Shown here: one piece after another, positions 41,536 to 49,837 of the stretch
Numbering within the stretch: position 1 is the stretch's first letter
Layout: the number at the start of each line of letters is the position of its first letter
NCBI RefSeq assembly: GCF_900099965.1
Contig: NZ_FNDJ01000021.1
Coordinates: forward strand, 1 to 64,000
Origin: Nonomuraea jiangxiensis
GTDB taxonomy: Bacteria; Actinomycetota; Actinomycetes; Streptosporangiales; Streptosporangiaceae
DNA: 64,000 bases
Reading direction: 5' to 3'
Program-made: the position numbers and the translations under genes
The notes under the pieces: model-generated
Seen by the model: the letters and a program-made list of their open reading frames with translations, nothing else
Told to the model about the DNA's origin: nothing
Database searches by the model: none

Positions 41536-42006
41536 TCAGCGGCGGCCGATGACCTTGACCCAGTCGGTGGCCTGCGCCGGCGCCAGCGGGCCGGAGCCCT
41601 CGAAGACCGCGCGCCACGTGCCCGACGTACGGGCGGGCACCCTGGTCTCGAAGTAGCCCCTGCTGCCGGTCTTGATCGTGTCGACGTATTCCCACTTGCC
41701 GTGGCCGGCCGGCTGGAAGAGGATCACGATCCGCTTCCAGCCCAGGCGGTGCCAGCGCTCCGAACCCCTGCAGTGGTCGGCCTTGTGCACCGAGACGATG
41801 CCGCTGATGTAGTCACCGTCACACTCCACGGACAGCTTGCCGCTGAGGGTGATGGCCTTGCCGCGCCACGCGGGCTCGGGACCCGCGTCGAACTGCAGGG
41901 TCGTGTGGCCCGCGGGGTCCGCGAGCGCGGGCGAGGCGGCGGTGGCCACCACCGTGGCGCCCAGAGCGGCGGCCGCCAGTCCTGCGGCTAGGCGTCGCAT
42001 CTTCAC
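41536..42006 (-). CDS. secreted protein with C-terminal beta-sandwich-like domain
   Basis: This 156-residue protein has a signal peptide (RRLAAGLAAAALGATVVATAASPALA) and a mature domain with TLQFDAGPEPAWRGKAITLSGKLSV, two Cys (VECDGDY and KADHCRGS) and an end GYFETRVPARTSGTWRAVFEGS. This alternating-strand pattern with a terminal W-R-A is common in actinobacterial secreted proteins of unknown role. The GTG at 42006 is chosen because GGAAGG is 9 bases upstream. The next gene on the strand encodes a larger protein with a related C-terminal domain. Confidence 0.82.
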   Translation of the reverse strand: MKMRRLAAGLAAAALGATVVATAASPALADPAGHTTLQFDAGPEPAWRGKAITLSGKLSVECDGDYISGIVSVHKADHCRGSERWHRLGWKRIVILFQPAGHGKWEYVDTIKTGSRGYFETRVPARTSGTWRAVFEGSGPLAPAQATDWVKVIGRR

Positions 42007-42164
42007 AACAAACTTCCTTCCCCGTCCAAAAGCCCCAAGTCGGGGCACGTCACCGGCAATGACGCGTAAGGGTAAAGAAAAGTTGCGATGATGTTGATCA
42101 CGATTCCGCAACGACCGCCATAATGGCGCCGCTCAATGCATTTCGCTTGTACCGCTTTATGCCA

Positions 42165-43151
42165 TTATGTGGTTATTTGTCGTTCTTTTGAGTGGTGCGG
42201 TGCGTAGTGTTCGGATCCGGGGTAGCGGGCCCGCCAGTAGCCGCCCGGCCGGCCGGGGACCGTGCTGACGAACGCCCCGGCGGCGTCGGTCCTCGCGTCG
42301 CCGACCTTCACCCAGGCCGACTCGCTGTCCGGGCGCCACAGGATTTCCAGCGGCTGCTTGGCGAAAGGCCCGAAATCGGTGAGGCCGCGCGGGTCGACCC
42401 TGGTGAGCGTGCCGCGCACGCGTACGCCGGTGGCCGGGCCCGCGCTCTTTTCCGCCCGTACCGATGAGAGTTTCGTCGCGCGTTTGAGCTGGAACGAGGC
42501 ATATTCCGTGACCGTCGTCCCATTCGGCCCCTTGGCGGTGGCGGCGATCGTCCAGGTGCCGGTCGGATAGAACCGGTTGAGCTTCTTGTCCGGCAGGAAA
42601 CGCCAGGTCTCCCAGCCCGGGGCCACGCGCGCCGGCGGGGCCGAGCCCTGGCGCCGGACGAGGATCGGCGGCGCGGCGGCCTGGCGGCCCTCCGCGTTGA
42701 CGCCTTCCTTGGGAGCCGTTCTGGCCGGCTCCGGCGTCTGCTCCGCCGGGTCCGGGACCTCGGCCCTGACCGGGTCCGGTTGCGGGTCGAGGAAGGGCAC
42801 CGAGCCGACCGGCGGCTGCGCCGGCCGGCTCGGCCTGGTGATCGGGGCCGGCGTTGGTGCCGGGGCCGGGGCCGGTGCCGGTGCCGGGGCCGCGACGTCC
42901 GCGACGGGCGGCTTGTCGGACAGGAGTGGGCCGGGCGGGCGGCCGGGCTCCACCTTGACGGTGACGCCGTCCCGGCCGCGCGCCCCCTTGGCGATCACGT
43001 CGATCACCAGGCGGACGGAGCCCTGCGCCCCGACCACGGGGGCCGCCGGGCGTACGGTGATGGCGCGGATGACTGGCTCGGTCGCGACGGGGGGTGCGGG
43101 CGCCGGGAACGGCCCCACAGCGAGCGAGACGAGAAGAAGGCTTCTGGTCAT
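42165..43151 (-). CDS. secreted Pro/Ala-linker protein with related C-terminal domain
   Basis: This 328-residue probable secreted protein has a short hydrophobic N terminus (TRSLLLVSLAVGPFPAP) that may be a signal peptide, a first strand-rich domain (IRAITVRPAAPVVGAQGSVRLVIDVIAKG), an Ala-Pro repeat linker (APAPAPAPAPAP) and a middle domain (WETWRFLPDKKLNRFYPTGTW). The C-terminal domain (VRGTLTRVDPRGLTDFGPFA through GGYWRARYPGSEHYAPHHS) resembles that of the neighbouring 156-residue protein. The start is uncertain because no ribosome binding site is obvious. AT-richer DNA surrounds the 3' end. Function unknown. Confidence 0.72.
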   Translation of the reverse strand: MTRSLLLVSLAVGPFPAPAPPVATEPVIRAITVRPAAPVVGAQGSVRLVIDVIAKGARGRDGVTVKVEPGRPPGPLLSDKPPVADVAAPAPAPAPAPAPTPAPITRPSRPAQPPVGSVPFLDPQPDPVRAEVPDPAEQTPEPARTAPKEGVNAEGRQAAAPPILVRRQGSAPPARVAPGWETWRFLPDKKLNRFYPTGTWTIAATAKGPNGTTVTEYASFQLKRATKLSSVRAEKSAGPATGVRVRGTLTRVDPRGLTDFGPFAKQPLEILWRPDSESAWVKVGDARTDAAGAFVSTVPGRPGGYWRARYPGSEHYAPHHSKERQITT

Positions 43152-43230
43152 GATCGAGACGGTAGGAACCACCCGGTAATGGCCAGGACCGCAACACACG
43201 CCACGAATGGCAAAGCCGGGTGGAGACCGC

Positions 43231-45072
43231 TCAGTGCGGCCCGCTGTAGAGGCCCTCGATGACGTCACCGTACTTCGCGTGGATGACACGTCTCTTGAGC
43301 TTGAGACTGGGAGTGAGCTCGCCGCTCTCGGCGGTCCACTCGGTGCCTAAGAGGACCCACCTCTTCACCTGCTGCACCCGGGCCAGCTTGGCGTTGGCGG
43401 CCTCGACCGCGGCCCCCACCTCCTCGCGGACCTGGGGGTGCTCGGCCAGCTCCGCCAGCGAGCCGAACGCGATGCCGCGCGCCTGCGCCCAGCCGGGCGC
43501 CACCTCGCCGTCCAGGGTCAGCACGGCCACCGGGTGCGGCCGCCGGTCCCCGTAGGCGAGCGCCTGGCCGATGAGGACGTGTTCCTTGAGGTGGTTCTCG
43601 ATCTCGGCCGGTGAGATGTTCTCGCCGCCCGCGGTGATGATCAGCTCCTTCTTGCGGTCCACGACGCGGTAGAAGCCGTCCTCGTCGACCGAGCCGATGT
43701 CGCCGGTGTGCAGCCAGCCGTCCTCGTCGAGGAGGTCGGCGGTGGCGTCGGGGCGGTTGAGGTAGCCGCGGGTGTTGAGCGGGCTGCGGGTGAGGATCTC
43801 GCCGTCGTCCGCGATGCGGACCTCGACGCCGGGCTCGGCCCTGCCGACGGTGCCCAGGCGGTAGCAGGTGGGGCCGTTGCCGGTGAAGGCGCCGGTGGTC
43901 TCCGTCATGCCGTACACGTCGATGACCTTGAGGCCCAGGCCGGCGTAGAAGTGCTGCACCTCGGCGGGCAGCGGCGCGGCGCCGGTGGCGGTCCACTGGG
44001 CGCGGTCGAAGCCGATCAGGCCGCGGATGACCGACAGCATGGACGCGTCGGCCTGCTCGTAGGCGGCCTGGATCTCGGGCGTGACGGTGCCGCCGTACTG
44101 GCCCGCCTCGACGTAGGCGGCCCCGGCCCGCATCGCCTCGCGCACGGCGGCCTGCCGCTCCTCCGGCTGGGTGGCGAGCAGGGCCAGCAGGCGGGCCATC
44201 ATCTTCTCCCACACCCGCGGCACCCCGAAGAACATCATCGGCCTGACCTGCCCCAGCGTCGTCCCGAGGTGGGCGAGGTCGGTGCAGAAGTGCACGTGGG
44301 AGACCTTGACCAGCGGGAGGTAGAGGCTGAGCACCCGCTCGGCGATGTGGGCGTAGGTGAGGTAGGAGATCTGCGTGCCCATCGAGGGCAGTCCGGTGAT
44401 GCGGTCGGTGGAGGCGACCTCGTAGAAGACGTTCGCGTGGGTCAGCGGGACGCCCTTGGGGGTGCCGGTGGTGCCCGAGGTGTACAGGATGGTGACGACG
44501 TCGTCGGAGGTGACGGCGCGCCAGCGGGCCTCGACCGGGGCCGGGTCCGCGGTCAGCCGTTCCCGGCCCAGCGCGAGGAAGTCCGCCCAGCTCATGTAGC
44601 GGTCGCCGGCGGGGGCGCCGTCCAGCACGATGATCTTGCGCAGGCCGTCCAGCCGGTCGAGCACGGGCTGCCAGCGGGCCAGGTCGGCCGGGCCGCCGAG
44701 GACGGCGTACTTGGCGGCCACGTCGGAGGCCACGAAGGCGATCTGGTCGGGGGCGAACGTCGAGTAGACCGTGCACCCGACGCCTCCCGCGTGCACCGCG
44801 CCGAGGTCGGCCAGGACGTGCTCGCTCCGGTTGACCATCATGAGGGCCACGGAGTCGCCGGGTTCGAGCCCGAGGGCGGCGAACCCCGCGGCGATCTCCA
44901 GGACGCGCCGCCGTGCCTGCGCGTACGTGAGGGTGCGCCAGCCGTCGGCTTCCGGGTCGGAGTAGGCAGGAGCGTCCGGGTGCTCGTCGGCTACGGCTTT
45001 GAGCTGCTCACAGATGGTACGGCCGGCGATCTCCTGCTCGATCTCGGCACGGACCTCGAGGGCTTCGGCCAT
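43231..45072 (-). CDS. long-chain fatty acid-CoA ligase / AMP-dependent synthetase
   Basis: This 613-residue adenylate-forming enzyme activates a fatty acid with ATP and CoA. It contains the P-loop ILYTSGTTGTPKGVPLTHANV, the YGMTET motif in VIDVYGMTETTGAF, LHTGDIGSVDEDGF and DRKKELIITAGGENISP, with a C-terminal Lys region SLKLKRRVIHAKYG. Length and the FadD15-like N terminus (CEQLKAVADEHPDAPAYSD) suggest a long-chain acyl substrate. GGAGGCGGG precedes the ATG. It is divergent from the TRIC channel gene across 175 bp. Confidence 0.95.
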   Translation of the reverse strand: MAEALEVRAEIEQEIAGRTICEQLKAVADEHPDAPAYSDPEADGWRTLTYAQARRRVLEIAAGFAALGLEPGDSVALMMVNRSEHVLADLGAVHAGGVGCTVYSTFAPDQIAFVASDVAAKYAVLGGPADLARWQPVLDRLDGLRKIIVLDGAPAGDRYMSWADFLALGRERLTADPAPVEARWRAVTSDDVVTILYTSGTTGTPKGVPLTHANVFYEVASTDRITGLPSMGTQISYLTYAHIAERVLSLYLPLVKVSHVHFCTDLAHLGTTLGQVRPMMFFGVPRVWEKMMARLLALLATQPEERQAAVREAMRAGAAYVEAGQYGGTVTPEIQAAYEQADASMLSVIRGLIGFDRAQWTATGAAPLPAEVQHFYAGLGLKVIDVYGMTETTGAFTGNGPTCYRLGTVGRAEPGVEVRIADDGEILTRSPLNTRGYLNRPDATADLLDEDGWLHTGDIGSVDEDGFYRVVDRKKELIITAGGENISPAEIENHLKEHVLIGQALAYGDRRPHPVAVLTLDGEVAPGWAQARGIAFGSLAELAEHPQVREEVGAAVEAANAKLARVQQVKRWVLLGTEWTAESGELTPSLKLKRRVIHAKYGDVIEGLYSGPH

Positions 45073-45247
45073 GGACCCGCCTCCAGTCAGCGTTCACTTG
45101 CGGAGTGGGATGCATCGCACCACACCCTCAAGAAGGCTTCAAGCCCTGGCCAAAAGAGTGCCATATCCGACACTGCCGGTAGTCGTCCGATCGCCCATCG
45201 CTCCCCCCGGCGCGAGCAGGGCCGGGGATGCGGTAGACATTCCGAAC

Positions 45248-45856
45248 GTGTCTCAGCTTCTCGACCTGGTCGGCATCTTCGTCTTCGCGCTGTCGGGGGC
45301 GCTCATGGGCGTGCGCAAGCGGCTCGACGTGGTCGGGATGCTGGTGCTGGCCGAGATGACCGCCCTGGGCGGGGGCGTCGTGCGCGACCTGATCCTGAAC
45401 GTGCGGCCCGCCGCGTTCCAGAGCCTCGGCTACGTGGCGGTGCCGGTGGCCGCGACGGTGATCGTGTTCTTCTGGCATCCGCACGTGGCCCGGGTGATGC
45501 CGGCCATCCTGGTGCTGGACGCGGCGGGGCTCGGCCTGTTCTGCGCGGTGGGCACGGAGAAGGCCGTCGAGTACGGCCTGAGCCCGCTGCACGCCGCCCT
45601 GCTGGGCGTCGTCACGGGCGTGGGCGGGGGCATGCTGCGGGACGTGCTGGCCGGGGAGATCCCGACGCTGCTCTACGACCGCCAGCTCTACGCCGTGCCC
45701 GCGATGCTGGGGTCGGCCGTGATGGCGGGGCTGTCGTGGCACGGGACGCACGGGTGGCCGGCGACGCTGGCGGCGGCGCTGCTGGCGTTCGGGCTGCGGA
45801 TCGCGGCCATGCGGCGCAAGTGGCGGGCGCCGCTGGCCAGGGGGCTCGACGAGTAG
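45248..45856 (+). CDS. TRIC-family (UPF0126) cation channel protein
   Basis: This 202-residue integral membrane protein has the duplicated three-helix unit of bacterial TRIC channels, each copy bearing a GGGxxRD motif: ALGGGVVRDLIL and GVGGGMLRDVLAGEIP. About seven membrane segments are visible. Bacterial homologues conduct monovalent cations as trimers. The GTG at 45248 gives VSQLLDLVGIFVFALSG; no ribosome binding site is evident, so the message may be leaderless. It converges with the MocR gene 35 bp away. Confidence 0.9.
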   Translation: MSQLLDLVGIFVFALSGALMGVRKRLDVVGMLVLAEMTALGGGVVRDLILNVRPAAFQSLGYVAVPVAATVIVFFWHPHVARVMPAILVLDAAGLGLFCAVGTEKAVEYGLSPLHAALLGVVTGVGGGMLRDVLAGEIPTLLYDRQLYAVPAMLGSAVMAGLSWHGTHGWPATLAAALLAFGLRIAAMRRKWRAPLARGLDE

Positions 45857-45891
45857 TCCATGAGCGGGTGGCGCACGGTAGGGGCGTGGGC

Positions 45892-47313
45892 TCACACCAT
45901 CGCGATGAGCGGGTCCGGCGGGCGCACGACGCCGGCGGGGCCGTGGTCGCGGGCGGCGCGCAGGCGGGTGACCGCGTCGGTGAGCACCTGGGGCGGCTGG
46001 GTGTAGGGCAGGCGCAGGTAGCTCTCCAGGGTGCCCTCCAGGCCGAACCAGGGGCCGGGCGCGAGGCGTACGCCGTGGGTGAGCGCGGCCTCGGCGAACG
46101 GGGTGGCGCCGACCCCGTCCAGGCGCACCCACAGGGTGCCGCCGCCGCGCGGGACGGTGAACGTCCACTCGGGCAACTGCGTGCGCAGGCCCGTGACCAG
46201 CGCGTCACGGGAGGCCCGCAGCGTGCGGCGGCGCTCGGCCCGCGTCTCCGCCAGCCGGTCGAACAGCCGCACCACCACGAGCTGCTCCAGCACCGGGCTG
46301 GCGATGTCCACCGACGAGCGGTACATGGCCAGGCGCCGGGCCAGCGCCGCCGTCGCGCGGATCCAGCCGATGCGCAGCCCGCCCCACCACAGCTTGGAGG
46401 CCGAGCCGACGCCGATCACCCGGTTGTCGGTGTCGAACGCCGCCAGCGGCGCGGTCCGCGGCACGTCGTCCAGCGCCAGCTCCGTCCAGGTCTCGTCCAC
46501 CAGCACCATCGTGTCCGCGCGCCGGGCCGCGCCCACCACGGCGGCCCGGGTCGCGTCGTCCATCAGGGCGCCGGTCGGGTTCTGGAAGTCGGGCATGAGA
46601 TAGGCCAGGCGGGCGCCGGACTGGCGCATGGACCCGGCCAGCAGGTCCGGCTCCCAGCCGCCGTGCGAGATGCCGACCGGCACGATGCGGGCGCCGCGGT
46701 GGCGCATCACCTCGATGGCGTGCGGGTACGTCGGCGACTCCACCAGCACCGGGTCCCCCGCGCCGACGAGCAGCCCGGCGACGAGCTGGAGGGCGTGCTG
46801 GGAGCCGGTGGTGACGACGATCTGCTCCGGCCTGGTGGCCAGCCCCCGGGCGGTGTGGTAAGCGGCGATGCGCTCGCGCAGGATCGGCAGGCCCATGGGG
46901 TCGTAGCCGTTGCCCATGCCGTACCTGGGCAGGTCCTCCACCGCCTCCACCATGGCGGCGTGCAGCAGCGCGGGGGCGGGCGGGGCGGCCACCTGGAGTT
47001 GGACGAGGCCGTCTCCGTCGGTGCTGAGCCACGGGTTGTCGGCGGTCATGGCCGGGTCGGGCAGGGCGGTCCAGCTCCCGGAGCCCTGCCTGCTCTCCAG
47101 ATAGCCGCGCTCGCGCAGCAGGTCGTAGGCGGCCGTGACGGTGGTGCGGCTGACGTCGAGAGTCTCGGCGAGGTGGCGCTCGGCGGGCAGGCGCAGGCGG
47201 ACCGGGATCTGGCCGTCCATGATCCGGGTGCGGATCGCGTCGGCGAGTGCCCGGTAGTACGGGCGGGCGGCGGGGTCCAGCGCGACGAGCCGGGCCAGCT
47301 GCGTTGCCGACAT
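45892..47313 (-). CDS. MocR-type regulator (GntR HTH fused to aminotransferase)
   Basis: This 473-residue fusion has a GntR winged helix at about 1-75 (YYRALADAIRTRIMDGQIPVRLRLPAERHLAETL, TVTAAYDLLRERGYLE) and a fold-type I aminotransferase-like domain to the end. The PLP Lys is in GVGSASKLWWGGLRIGW, and the GSQHALQLVAGLL and PDFQNPTG motifs are present. MocR proteins sense PLP or a related ligand. It is divergent from a YczE-type membrane protein, the pairing known as yczR-yczE. The 72-bp gap between them carries TTGGCA repeats expected for MocR binding. Confidence 0.94.
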   Translation of the reverse strand: MSATQLARLVALDPAARPYYRALADAIRTRIMDGQIPVRLRLPAERHLAETLDVSRTTVTAAYDLLRERGYLESRQGSGSWTALPDPAMTADNPWLSTDGDGLVQLQVAAPPAPALLHAAMVEAVEDLPRYGMGNGYDPMGLPILRERIAAYHTARGLATRPEQIVVTTGSQHALQLVAGLLVGAGDPVLVESPTYPHAIEVMRHRGARIVPVGISHGGWEPDLLAGSMRQSGARLAYLMPDFQNPTGALMDDATRAAVVGAARRADTMVLVDETWTELALDDVPRTAPLAAFDTDNRVIGVGSASKLWWGGLRIGWIRATAALARRLAMYRSSVDIASPVLEQLVVVRLFDRLAETRAERRRTLRASRDALVTGLRTQLPEWTFTVPRGGGTLWVRLDGVGATPFAEAALTHGVRLAPGPWFGLEGTLESYLRLPYTQPPQVLTDAVTRLRAARDHGPAGVVRPPDPLIAMV

Positions 47314-47337
47314 ATGCCTCATAAGGCCACTTTTCTG

Positions 47338-47375
47338 GATTGGCACTGTTTTGGCAAACCGAAGAGATGCCAATC
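47338..47375. promoter_or_regulatory. MocR operator candidate: three TTGGCA sites
   Basis: TTGGCA appears at 47340-47345 and 47351-47356 as direct repeats 11 bp apart, about one helical turn. A third copy is inverted as TGCCAA at 47368-47373. The outer pair extends to GATTGGCA/TGCCAATC. MocR regulators typically bind two direct repeats plus an inverted copy. The sites lie centrally in the divergent mocR-yczE gap. Confidence 0.7.
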
Positions 47376-47385
47376 TGGGGCCACT

Positions 47386-47988
47386 ATGAGCGAAGCAACC
47401 TTCCAGCGGCTGGGATCCCTCCCCTCCCGGCTTCTCCGCCTCTACGGCGGGCTGGCCCTGTACGGGCTCGGCATCGGACTGCAGGTGGAGTCCGGGCTGG
47501 GCAACAGCCCCTGGGACGTGTTCCACCAGGGTGTGGCCCTCAAGACCGGGCTGTCCATCGGAACCGTGATCATCGCCGCGGGCGCGCTGGTGATGGTGCT
47601 GTGGATCCCGCTGAAGCAGAAACCCGGGTTCGGCACCATCAGCAACGTGGTGTTCGTGGGCCTGTTCGCCGACGCCGCGATCCACCTGCTGCCCACGCCG
47701 GGATCGCTGCCCCTGCAGGGGTCGTACGTGGTGCTCGCGGTCGTCTCGATCGCCCTGGCCACCGTGCTCTACATCGGGGCCGGGATGGGGCCGGGACCCC
47801 GCGACGGCCTCATGACGGGGCTGATGCGGCGCGGCTTCTCCGTCCGGCTGGGGCGTTTCCTCGTCGAAGCCGGCGTACTGGCCGTCGGGTGGTTGCTGGG
47901 CGGCACCGTGGGCCTGGGGACGCTGGTGTTCGCGCTGGCCATCGGGCCGTTGACGCAGTTGTTCACCCGCTGGTTCCCGCTGACGTGA
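47386..47988 (+). CDS. YczE/YyaS/YitT-family membrane protein
   Basis: This 200-residue protein has five predicted membrane helices and the family segments LYGGLALYGLGIGLQVES, LGNSPWDVFHQGVA, and GAGMGPGPRDGLMTGL. YczE-type proteins accompany MocR regulators in many genomes and may transport or control a pyridoxal- or aminated metabolite; none is proven. The ATG at 47386 lies 72 bp from the divergent MocR start. A large nested hairpin begins at its stop codon. Confidence 0.92.
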   Translation: MSEATFQRLGSLPSRLLRLYGGLALYGLGIGLQVESGLGNSPWDVFHQGVALKTGLSIGTVIIAAGALVMVLWIPLKQKPGFGTISNVVFVGLFADAAIHLLPTPGSLPLQGSYVVLAVVSIALATVLYIGAGMGPGPRDGLMTGLMRRGFSVRLGRFLVEAGVLAVGWLLGGTVGLGTLVFALAIGPLTQLFTRWFPLT

Positions 47989-48048
47989 TCCCGCGGGCCG
48001 GGGCCGATCATGACGCGACATGATCGGCTCGGCCGCGGGATCACCTTT
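47985..48048 (+). terminator. nested two-stem terminator after yczE
   Basis: The outer stem GTGATCCCGCGG/CCGCGGGATCAC (47985-47996 with 48033-48044, 12 bp perfect) encloses an inner stem GCCGATCATG/CATGATCGGC (48003-48012 with 48019-48028, 10 bp). CTTTTC follows. The outer arm includes the yczE stop codon. It separates yczE from the GH15 gene. Confidence 0.85.
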
Positions 48049-48069
48049 TCGCCGAGTAACGTCAAGGGC

Positions 48070-49824
48070 ATGCGGATCGAGGATTACGCCCTCATCGGAG
48101 ACATGCAGTCGGCCGCCCTCGTGGCCCGTGACGGCTCGATCGACTGGTTGTGCCTGCCCAGGTTCGACTCGCCGTCCTGTTTCGCCGCGCTGCTGGGCAA
48201 CGAACGCAACGGCCACTGGTGGCTGGGCCCCCAGGGACGCCGGCCGGCCACGAGACGCCGCTACCGTCCCGACACGCTGATCCTGGAGAGCGAGTGGGAC
48301 ACCCCCACCGGGACCGTCCGGGTGATCGACTTCATGCCCCCGCGCGACCGCAACCCCGACGTCGTGCGGATCGTCGAGGGCGTGGCCGGGTCGGTGGAGA
48401 TGTCCACGCAGCTGCGGGTGCGCTTCGACTACGGCAGGATCGTGCCGTGGGTGCGCCGGGACAACGGGCATCTGCAGGCGGTCGGCGGGCCCGACTCGGT
48501 GTGGTTGCACTCCACCGTGCCGCTGAAGGGCGGTGACTACGCCCACCGCGCGACGTTCACCGTCAACGAGGGTGATCGGCTGCCGTTCGTGTTCACCTGG
48601 CATCCCTCGCACGAGCCGATGCCACCGCGCATCGACTCCGAGACCCAGCTCGCCGAGACCGAGGCCATGTGGGCGGAGTGGGTGGCCCGCTGCACCTACT
48701 CGGGACCGTACCGGGAGGCCGTGGTCCGGTCGCTGATCACGCTGAAGGGCCTGACCTACTCCCCGACCGGCGCCATCGTGGCCGCGCCCACCACCTCGCT
48801 GCCGGAGGACCTGGGCGGGGTGCGCAACTGGGACTACCGCTTCTGCTGGCTGCGCGACGCCACCATGACGCTCGACGCGCTGATCAGCTCCGGCTACCTG
48901 GAGGAGGCGGCCGACTGGCGTTCGTGGCTGCTGCGGGCCATCGCCGGCCGGCCGCAGGACCTGCAGATCATGTACGGGGTCGCCGGCGAACGCCGCCTGC
49001 CCGAGCTGCAGCTCGACTGGCTCGACGGATACGAGGACTCGCGGCCGGTACGAATCGGCAACGAGGCGGTCCGGCAACTCCAGCTCGACGTGTACGGCGA
49101 GGTGATGAACTGCCTGTACGTCTCCCGCACCCGTGGCCTGGCCCCGGACGACCGGGCCTGGAGCATCCAGCGGCAGCTCCTCGACTACGTGGAGGAGCAC
49201 TGGGACGAGCCCGACGAGGGCCTGTGGGAGGTCCGCGGGCCGCGGCGGCACTTCGTGCACTCCAAGGTGATGTGCTGGGCGGCGCTCGACCGGGCGGTCA
49301 AATACGTCGAGGGGTTCGGGCGCACCGGGCCGGTGGAGCGGTGGCGGAGGCTGCGGGACGTCATTCACGCGGAGATCTGCGACAAGGGGTTCGACCCGCG
49401 GCGCAACACCTTCACCCAGTCGTACGGGTCCTCGGAGCTGGACGCGGCGCTGCTGCTGATCCCCATGGTGGGCTTCCTGCCCGCCGACGATCCCCGGGTG
49501 GTGGGGACGGTGGCCGCGATCGAGAAGGAGCTCATGGCCGACGGGTTCGTGCTGCGTTACCCGGTGGCGGCCGACAACGAGGTGGACGGCCTGCCCGGTG
49601 GCGAGGGCGCGTTCCTGGCCTGCAGCTTCTGGCTGGTGGAGGTCATGGCGATGCAGGGGCGCAAGGACGAGGCCAGGGACCTGTTCGAGCGGCTGCTGGG
49701 CCTGCGCAATGACGTGGGGCTGCTGGCCGAGGAGTACGACCCCCGTTACGGCCGGCTGGTCGGCAACTTCCCGCAGGCCTTCAGCCACGTCCCGCTGATC
49801 CACGCCGCGCGGGCGCTCTCGTAG
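48070..49824 (+). CDS. glycoside hydrolase family 15 (glucoamylase/trehalase-type)
   Basis: This 584-residue intracellular protein (no signal peptide) matches the actinobacterial GH15 group that includes trehalases. The N-terminal beta domain begins RIEDYALIGDMQSAALVARDGSIDWLCLPRFDSP. The (alpha/alpha)6 barrel has GVRNWDYRFCWLRDATMTLDAL, DGYEDSRPVRIGNEA, and EGLWEVRGPRRHFVHSKVMCW, with the catalytic Glu probably in the WEVRG region. Substrate, trehalose or an alpha-glucan, is unresolved. The ATG at 48070 follows AAGGG. It converges with the transglycosylase gene 13 bp away. Confidence 0.93.
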   Translation: MRIEDYALIGDMQSAALVARDGSIDWLCLPRFDSPSCFAALLGNERNGHWWLGPQGRRPATRRRYRPDTLILESEWDTPTGTVRVIDFMPPRDRNPDVVRIVEGVAGSVEMSTQLRVRFDYGRIVPWVRRDNGHLQAVGGPDSVWLHSTVPLKGGDYAHRATFTVNEGDRLPFVFTWHPSHEPMPPRIDSETQLAETEAMWAEWVARCTYSGPYREAVVRSLITLKGLTYSPTGAIVAAPTTSLPEDLGGVRNWDYRFCWLRDATMTLDALISSGYLEEAADWRSWLLRAIAGRPQDLQIMYGVAGERRLPELQLDWLDGYEDSRPVRIGNEAVRQLQLDVYGEVMNCLYVSRTRGLAPDDRAWSIQRQLLDYVEEHWDEPDEGLWEVRGPRRHFVHSKVMCWAALDRAVKYVEGFGRTGPVERWRRLRDVIHAEICDKGFDPRRNTFTQSYGSSELDAALLLIPMVGFLPADDPRVVGTVAAIEKELMADGFVLRYPVAADNEVDGLPGGEGAFLACSFWLVEVMAMQGRKDEARDLFERLLGLRNDVGLLAEEYDPRYGRLVGNFPQAFSHVPLIHAARALS

Positions 49825-49837
49825 CTTGCGTCTGGGC

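Noticed and set aside
43708..47988. A 1426-codon plus-strand frame ending in yczE
   Set aside because: Only the last 200 codons (from 47386) are real; the rest is antisense to the acyl-CoA ligase and MocR genes.
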